DNA from: Aculops lycopersici
Lineage: Eukaryota > Arthropoda > Arachnida > Trombidiformes > Eriophyidae
NCBI GenBank assembly: GCA_015350385.1
Contig: WNKI01000002.1
Span: forward strand, 1,520,895-1,584,894
Length of the DNA stretch: 64,000 bases
Direction of reading: 5' to 3'
Each line of letters opens with the position of its first letter. Within the stretch, counting starts at the first letter, position 1. Below the pieces are notes generated by a model that did not search any database, was not told the DNA's origin, and saw nothing but the letters and a program-made list of their open reading frames with translations. The translations under genes and the position numbers were made by a program. Of the stretch, positions 57,581 through 64,000 are shown piece by piece.

Positions 57581-60229
57581 TTTACTTGGATTTTGCCTAA
57601 GAAAAGTCACATGCTTGCATATCTATCTATCTCTTTCTTTCTCTATCGAGCACACTGAATTCTACCGGATAACTGGACACTTCTTTCACCTTATATACTC
57701 CGATTGACCAAGAATCTTTCTGTCTTTTGAGTCTCTCAATTTTACCTGTAGTTGTTGATTTCTCTAATAATCTCATCTGTTAGCTCGTGTTCTATTTGCG
57801 CGCACGCGTCGTTTCATTGGGAATATTATATTTCCATCAACTTCAATGACTCTCACCTCAAGCTAAGATCTAAAATCATCAACCTATCGGATGTTTTAAA
57901 TGCTGCTCATGTAGCTGGCCATTAAAGATTTGGTTGTGCGCGAGCCAACGAGTCTTGGGTAGCGAACCAGCAAGACTGGCCACCCAACATGTCAGTTGAA
58001 CTCTCGTAGCCACAACCCATTCCCGCATGCAATTGGCACGCTGGGCTTACCTTAAGCTCACCTGGAAGTGAGAATCGATGACGAACCCACCAACAGACAA
58101 AAGTAAGAGAGAGAGAGAGAGAGTCATTCTAAAGCAAATCTAGTAATCCAATTGATGGGTTTAGTGAGGGTAATACTCCTCTTGGTGACGACAGTGTTGT
58201 TGCTTGTAATATGAAAACGACTACCACTGACGCCACCCATTAGAAAAACTAGATTCAATACCTACCTACTTACTCACCTACCTGTTCAGTGCTGACGCAA
58301 TGCCAAGGCTAGTCATCAGCCCACCAAGCGATCAAGCGATCGGGATGCAGCCTAAGCGTTTTGATCTTGCCAACCAACGACAACATGTTGCTTTCACTGC
58401 CAACAATACACCTCAATCTAATTACTAACTTTGCAAGCGTTGGCAAGCAAACTCAAAGTCTATCGAACACTACCATTGTACCACAACCCCATGGGTGCTC
58501 TCATCGCATTGGATCTACCACAAACACTACGACTAACGATCAACAGTGGGCAAGTTTCGATGGCGGTGCATTTAGTAGAAATCTTGGCAGAGCTGGTGAT
58601 GGTGACGGTGGAGAGGCTTAATGCAATAAAAACATCTTAGCTGACGTTCACCCAAAGACAGACGAACAGAAGACCTGCTGTCAGTTAGCTAGCTTACCTA
58701 CAGTAACATATCCAGTAGCCAAAGTCAATTATATACAACCAGCTGATATATTAGCTTAGCTTGATCGTGAGGACGATATTTTATCTTAGAAATAGACTCA
58801 ATCTCTTATTTTTGCCTCTACTTCACCATCTAGACCACGCTTTTAGTTCATTTTTGTCTCATCGACTTCTCCAGTAACCATTAAAAAACCATCGGTTTGT
58901 ATTATAACAGCAACTAGAAACGATATTTCGATAAAAATGATGAGAATCATAACCATACCTGGCATCGGCTCGAAACGAGTGGCCACTTTCCTTAAGATTG
59001 AGCCTTAACCTGATTGAAAATATCATCAACAATGTCAATATGCACTAACCAATCGCCTCTTCTCCTAGATAAGTTCAATACTCTACCGTAACCCCTTGAT
59101 TTCTTTCCCTTGATAGAATTCATGAAAGCAGGATAAATAAAGTTAACCGGCATGTTATGCCGCTACATGGGATCGAAAAATATGTCCAGTGGCTTACAGA
59201 GACTGCTCTTACAGTCGAGACGTAACTTGGAACACTTGAGGCGTGAAGCCAATTGACCAATTGCACAAAAGTAGACCGACCCAAAACTGTCACCACCTGT
59301 GGATACAGCCGACAAATGACAAATTAGCGAGCGTTGGTAGTGAAAACATTTGGGTCAACAGGTGAGGGGGCAACTACTATTTGGACAGGTGAAAATACAC
59401 AATAAGCTCAGCGCCCAATGCACTCTCATGATGGAGTCATCGTCGTGATCAACAGGTCACCTGAGCGACGGAATTTATTCAATCTACTTGTACAAACCTC
59501 AACTCCTTTGTTGTCATCTTATTCTTCTTGGCTTCCTTCTTCCCAGTAGAGTTCAAAAGATTGGCCATTACTTGGTGCACCAATTCAATTGTAAACTCGA
59601 TTCTTGCCACCCCTTTGACTTCCCCCCATACGGTGACTTCTAATGAAAATTCAGAACCTCGAGATACTGGAGAGTATGTTTTCGAGGCGGGATACAAGCC
59701 ATTTGCAGCAAATAGTGGGCCCTCGGTCCATTATTCTGTGAACTGGTCCTGCGAAGTGTCGCGAAAGTGCAACAAGCATTCCCGCTAGCTTTATACAGTA
59801 TTTTTTCCCTTTACTCTTGCGACACTATCCTTGGTGCACACAGAAAAAACTAAGTCGCAGAAAACATCTGAACACAGCAAACGACTCCAAAACATGATTC
59901 TGAGCTTCCGGTTGTATCACCTATCTTGTAACCCTCACCATTCGCTGGAAACAGGTGATTCCGAAGGGTTCTTTTTTGCAACGATCCAACACGGGTCATA
60001 GCAAGAAAGTTGTCTTGTCAAATCTAACAAGATCTTGTCCATTTTCTCTTTGGGGTCTCAACAAGTCCAACCTCCGACCACCGAGACGAAGCACTTTGCA
60101 ATGCCAGAGCAAATTTTTTTTGCTTGCATTAGCTCGACTGTATGTTGCAGACTCTAATCAAATAGCGTGTTGAATTTAGTTCCCATTTGAGAGTTTGTGG
60201 CGTTATAAACCAAATGCTAGGTTGTCGGT
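57581..60229. other. Intergenic, possible leader exon and unsupported frames
   Basis: A minus-strand acceptor (TTTTCTTAG) just upstream of 57580 and a donor-like CTTAAG|GTAAGC at about 58049 suggest a 5' UTR exon for the Lys-rich gene. At 58299-58640 (+) two overlapping frames are open and an AATAAA follows at about 58624, which may be an unassigned exon or a decayed gene. An 85-codon frame at 59528-59788 (+) and its antisense (59479-59697) are both open; neither matches a family I recognise. Confidence 0.35.
58106..58122. repeat. AG dinucleotide repeat
   Basis: About eight AG units in the flank of the Lys-rich protein gene. A similar GA run occurs near 62596-62613. Confidence 0.7.
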
Positions 60230-61800
60230 TTCAGTTAGGGGGTACTCGGGTGCCGGTAGCAAGACAAAAATAGCTCACTCCTTCAGGCACAAGCAAATCG
60301 TCGATTTGAGCAGGAAAAACGGCAGGTTGCAGTATCCCTTTTATGAATATTGACCCCAAACGCTTTCCGTATCCGAGGGTCTAGTTCGCGAAAGAGAGGA
60401 TTCATCAATGATTTCACCTTCAATTCTCATCAGTCTAGTTTTCATGAGCATTTTGATGTATGACTCATTTTTGAGCGTAAATTTTTCATCGATTTTTATC
60501 CTGAGATATCATTGGGGGCGTATTTTTACCGGAAGTCATAAAATAAGCATCAGAGTAGCTGAAAAGTATTTGAATGGCGTATAGTGCTCCTCAAGATTCG
60601 TTCTATCTACAGCAGTTGCAACTTTGGTGGTAAAAGGAAGAAGTTTTTGATATTGCTCGCCGAAAGGTTTGGACGTCAGAGGGTCTGATTGGAAAATTAA
60701 GACTTTTTGGATAGATTTTTTAGGTGGACTTTAATATACTGATTTGAGAAAGTCTCAAAATGCATTGATTGTACTCAGATTCAATATATTTTCGAAACTA
60801 TGGGCATTCACAGATTGGAGGCCTCGAATATCGTCGGAAGTAATGAAATGTGACCCAGATGAGTAAGGTATACAAAAATAGCTCATTTATCTCTTAAAAT
60901 AACCCACCGTTGCCACGGACTCGCAGAAATTGTGTTCGAGTAAAATTTTGTGAGTACCACGCGCGAGAAAGAATACCAATCAGAGGGTTTGACGATAAAA
61001 TGGGTTTAATGTTCGTCACTCTTGGTTGCCAATCTGATTAGCCTAACGCTCATGATCATTCTAATGTATCAGGCGTGTATAAATTACGAATTGCCTTCAG
61101 ATTATAAGAGAACCAAGAATTGGGATCAATTATTCCACCGGAAGCCATAAAATATGAGCCAGTTAGACGGCTAGAAAAAATGAAAGCTGGCTAAGCTTCG
61201 ATTAGCATGTTGAACTCATTCCTGTGTTCGTTTTCAGGCTCAAGAGAACCCTTCTCAAGCTTTACATATCTCACCTTATTATGATGAACGCTTTTATGTA
61301 GAGATTGTTAACAGATTGCACAATTCTAACGGTATAGATGATGGTCTTGGCATTTAGATTTGTTCTGGTTACTCCTTACATTCATTTATATGATCTACTT
61401 TTGCTAATCTTGCTTCAATTGTTCACGAGGACCAATGGAGGTTTGCTCGTACTTATGACCTTCCTGTTCTCCCATTTGACCTTGGCTGTGTGAGTTAATC
61501 ATGGTGGTGGCGCCGACGGTGATATTTCCGCTTGTTGTGGTGCCGGAAGTGCTGAGTTGCGACTGGGATCCTCTAACAGGTGTTGTTCTTCCGGCGCTTG
61601 GCGAGGTTGTTTGCTGAAAAGTAAAATTTCACATTATTTTCTCTCGCGCATATCATCAGCCGCATCCTTGGAAACAATTTGACGTGTCTATCGTATTCGA
61701 TTCCAGATTTTTCTTGCACTCGATATGATAGCTCACGATTGAGGTTATGATTCCACCCGGAAGTGATAATATGGCCTCCAATCGGTTGGATTGGTGGCAA
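60230..61800. repeat. Diverged tandem repeats of about 303 bp
   Basis: Shared landmarks recur at even spacing. CGGAAG followed by an A/T-rich ATAAAAT/ATGAAAT is at about 60530, 60833 and 61137, and again at 61757 (two unit lengths further). GAGGGTCT or GAGGGTTT is at about 60383, 60677 and 60982. CAAAAATAGCTCA is at about 60268 and 60872. The units are strongly diverged with many indels. Short minus-strand peptides are partly shared (YIKMLMKTRLMRI in one unit, YIRMIMSVRLIRL in another), so these may be decayed coding or exon duplicates, not pure satellite. The boundaries are approximate. Confidence 0.55.
61404..61613 (-). CDS. Terminal coding exon of an unidentified minus-strand gene
   Basis: A 210-nt open segment begins at a good acceptor (ACTTTTCAG|CAAAC) and ends with TAG. 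An in-frame TGA lies 15 nt upstream of the acceptor, so it cannot extend upstream without splicing. It encodes 69 residues beginning QTTSPSAGRTTPVRGSQ, continuing with Ser/Thr/Gly-rich sequence and ending HKYEQTSIGPREQLKQD. Composition and codon choice look coding, but I recognise no family. The preceding exons must lie to the right; I could not identify them inside the window, and they may be beyond its end. Confidence 0.45.
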   Translation of the reverse strand, partial: QTTSPSAGRTTPVRGSQSQLSTSGTTTSGNITVGATTMINSHSQGQMGEQEGHKYEQTSIGPREQLKQD

Positions 61801-64000
61801 AACAGTCAACTACTGTGCTCTCCCATGGCCCCTCAGTAGTGGCAATTAGTCAACATCCAAGCCTTTTGATGGTTTGACTCATTGATAATCCATGAGATAA
61901 GATCAATTGCAATTGCAGGCCGAATCGAGTCGAGCACCAACAACTGCCAATCAATTGGAATTAATGATGAGTGTTAAGCTACTGTAGTCTTGCAACGGAA
62001 TTGTTGGCGGCGTTGGCAGGACTGCGCCAGCCAATCGGCTCAAAAACTCGAAGGGCAAGAAGCTCAAGTGTGTTTGGCTGGAACATTTGGGAGTTTGGCC
62101 GATTGGTTGTTGTCATTGACACGTCGAGGTCGCTTGTTGGTGGTGGCCGAGTCGGTGGCCATAGCATTCCTTGTAGTCGGTGAGCGCAAATGATGGTTGG
62201 ATCGGGATGCAATTCTAGTGGGGTGGTTTGTTGCTAGGTTGCTAGCTTAGTGCTTGTATTCAATCACTTGGGTTCCCAATTTGCCAGTTTGCTCCTCGTT
62301 GCTAGCCACCAACTAGTAGCCAGCAGCTCAAGTGATTCAAGGAGGGCAGCAAGATAGAATGACAGACACAGAAAGAGGGAGAAGAAGCGACAGAAGGGAC
62401 CAGTCATTTGCGGATGTCGGACTAGAAGTGCAAATTCGGTTACCCAACTCCATAGTCTTGGATCAAGAGAGTTCCAGTAGCCAGCAGCATTCTAATCAGC
62501 GAGCCTCGCAATTTTGCCGCTAGCTTGGCAACGGAGGGAAGGGGAGTTCGTGAAGCTAGCTAGCCAGCCGGCGAAGACTTTGGGGCTCGCGAGAGAGAAA
62601 GAGAGAGAGAGAGACGGCGCCGCTCGATTGGCCAGAAGCTCAATGAAATTTCTTAATTAGCCGCGAGCAGTTCGAGAGTTCTAGTTGAAGTCTCGTGGGT
62701 GAAGTTGGAGTGAGAAGTTTGCTTTGCTTTGTGAAGACTTTAGACCTCGGCGCATACTACAATTTGTTTCTCCTCCTCCCTTCTCCTTTGTTGGTCTACA
62801 CTGAGTTCCCAGAAACCAGAAGAAGTTCCAAATGCAGCCGCTAACTTTGATTGTGGCTCAAATGTTCCGTTACAAGTCGACGTGGTAGTCGTTGTCGCTG
62901 CAGACTGTTTGCCCATCGGATTCCAAGCAGCGAGCACCACTCACAATGCGCTTACTACGCAATTATATCGAGACCTCGCGGCCAACTAATCGATGGCTGG
63001 CTAGCAAGTCGCTCGTAGATGGAAAGATGCGAAGTCCTCTGTGCCTTTTAGCGAGGAATCCAGTTTGCTATCCGGTTAGCTCGCCAGCAAGATCAACTAG
63101 CGACGCTATGTAAACACTATGGTCGCCTGGGATTAGGCGACGCGACGCTATGCCATGCGATAATGTTGCAGCTTATGGTATCGGCTGGTTAGTTTGCTTG
63201 GGCCTAGTTAGTGGGTCGCATTGCGATGTTAAGCTCGGGACTTTGGCACGAGCGAAGAGCCGAGAGGCAAAGTTGCTTTATTTCTGCATCATGGCAAATA
63301 AATCTAGTGCTAGTTGTTGTGCCATGTTACGTTGGCGCAGTTAGGATCGGATCGTACCACACCACCAGCGAGGAGGCATAATAAATCCGACGATTGCAAT
63401 CCAACTATCGGCTGCAGCGGAAGTGAAAGTTATAATAATAATACTAACATCAACTTCCAAAGCGATGACAAGGAGACACACCACCGGCCATTTACACCAT
63501 CAACCACTTTGCTCTTCCGTCCGAAGTATTGGTTCATCAACATTCGGATATTGTACAATCAATTAGGTGGCGAGCAATTTTGTTGTTGCTACTGCTACTT
63601 CCCGTCCACGCACATGCCGACAAATTAAAGGTGTCCATTTGACTGATGGGTTTGCTCTCAATCTCGATGTCAGATTGCCAATATGAGGGATGTTCCGATG
63701 GAGCTGCAAGTATCAAGTGGCAGCGTGAAGGGGTAAAAGAGTGACGATATCTTGATGGCTGCATGACATTTAGGCGCATCATGTTACTCCTTAGTCAGCT
63801 CAATCCCAGAGCCTTGAATGGGTGAAAGTTTGCAGCCTTCGTCTTGGTAGAAACCGGTGAGTGATGCTCAAAAGTATATACCATCCCAGAGCGTAAATTG
63901 GAATATTCCTCAAAGTTAAAATCATCACATAACAAAATTTCCCATTCCAAATTACAACAATCAGGCGACATGACAGCTAAATGCACGAACAACCAATTGA
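61614..64000. other. Unassigned region at the right edge
   Basis: It should hold an intron or upstream exons of the minus-strand gene ending at 61404. Several short frames overlap on both strands (for example 61979-62212, 62740-62940 and 63537-63782, all minus). None is bounded by convincing splice sites on both sides. A GA-rich run lies near 62596-62613. I see no gene that I can support. Confidence 0.35.

Noticed and set aside
59479..59788. Overlapping plus and minus frames
   Set aside because: Both strands are open; neither has a signal, domain or clear splice boundaries.
61979..62212. Minus-strand frame that might be an upstream exon of the 61404 gene
   Set aside because: Two minus frames are open over the same region and no donor leads convincingly to the acceptor at 61613.
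1..64000. tRNA, rRNA and CRISPR structures
   Set aside because: I looked for T-loop (GGTTCRANNCC) and box A patterns, conserved rRNA segments and regularly spaced direct repeats, and saw none; a covariance-model scan could still find a diverged tRNA.

Overview
This is a eukaryotic window, almost certainly from an animal and most likely an arthropod. The evidence is an innexin, a calcium-channel alpha2-delta subunit, a PCDH15/Cad99C-like cadherin, an ARHGAP19-type RhoGAP, GMPPB, ribosomal protein eS21 (RPS21), GT..AG introns and AATAAA signals. Several genes have no or few introns, which is compatible with a mite or similar chelicerate, but that placement is an inference. The sequence is rich in simple-sequence DNA and homopolymeric protein tracts (Q, N, H, G, S, K). 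I saw no prokaryotic operons, CRISPR arrays or complete mobile elements.

Layout. 1-2 kb: no supported gene. 2.2-6.8 kb (-): a 1,533-residue single-pass membrane protein with three PAN/Apple-like cysteine modules, intronless. 7.75-9.06 kb (+): intronless ARHGAP19-like RhoGAP, head-to-head with the PAN gene. 11.1-16.7 kb (+): two-exon, unusually long alpha2-delta. 16.9-17.26 kb (-): two-exon RPS21, found by splicing and motif matching. 17.8-18.9 kb (+): intronless GMPPB. 19.08-19.72 kb (-): BTB/POZ protein. 20.57-21.16 kb (+): compact TATA-driven gene for a small secreted acidic protein. 21.6-22.0 kb: decayed copy of part of GMPPB. 22.6-24.7 kb: GC-rich, imperfectly duplicated promoter/leader-like blocks. 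25.3-26.8 kb (+): 489-residue protein of unknown function. 27.06-36.4 kb (+): innexin with a 9-nt micro-exon, candidate alternative first exons and a very long low-complexity tail. 39.8-52.0 kb (-): four-exon cadherin. 54.9-57.6 kb (-): five-exon gene for a secreted Lys/His/Gly-rich protein. 60.2-61.8 kb: diverged tandem repeats of about 303 bp. 61.4-61.6 kb (-): last exon of a further gene.

Gene starts and splice joins were worked out by hand from GT..AG sites, phase agreement and family motifs; many apparent open-frame starts are TTG or GTG and were replaced by an ATG or an acceptor. The genes are not an obvious pathway. Several encode cell-surface or junctional proteins (innexin, cadherin, alpha2-delta, PAN protein); GMPPB and RPS21 are housekeeping. 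The strongest leads are the innexin 5' architecture (micro-exon plus phase-matched alternative starts), the Lys-rich secreted protein with 37-68-nt exons, the local 10-mer CCACTTGTTG present about 16 times, and the duplicated leader blocks upstream of the innexin.
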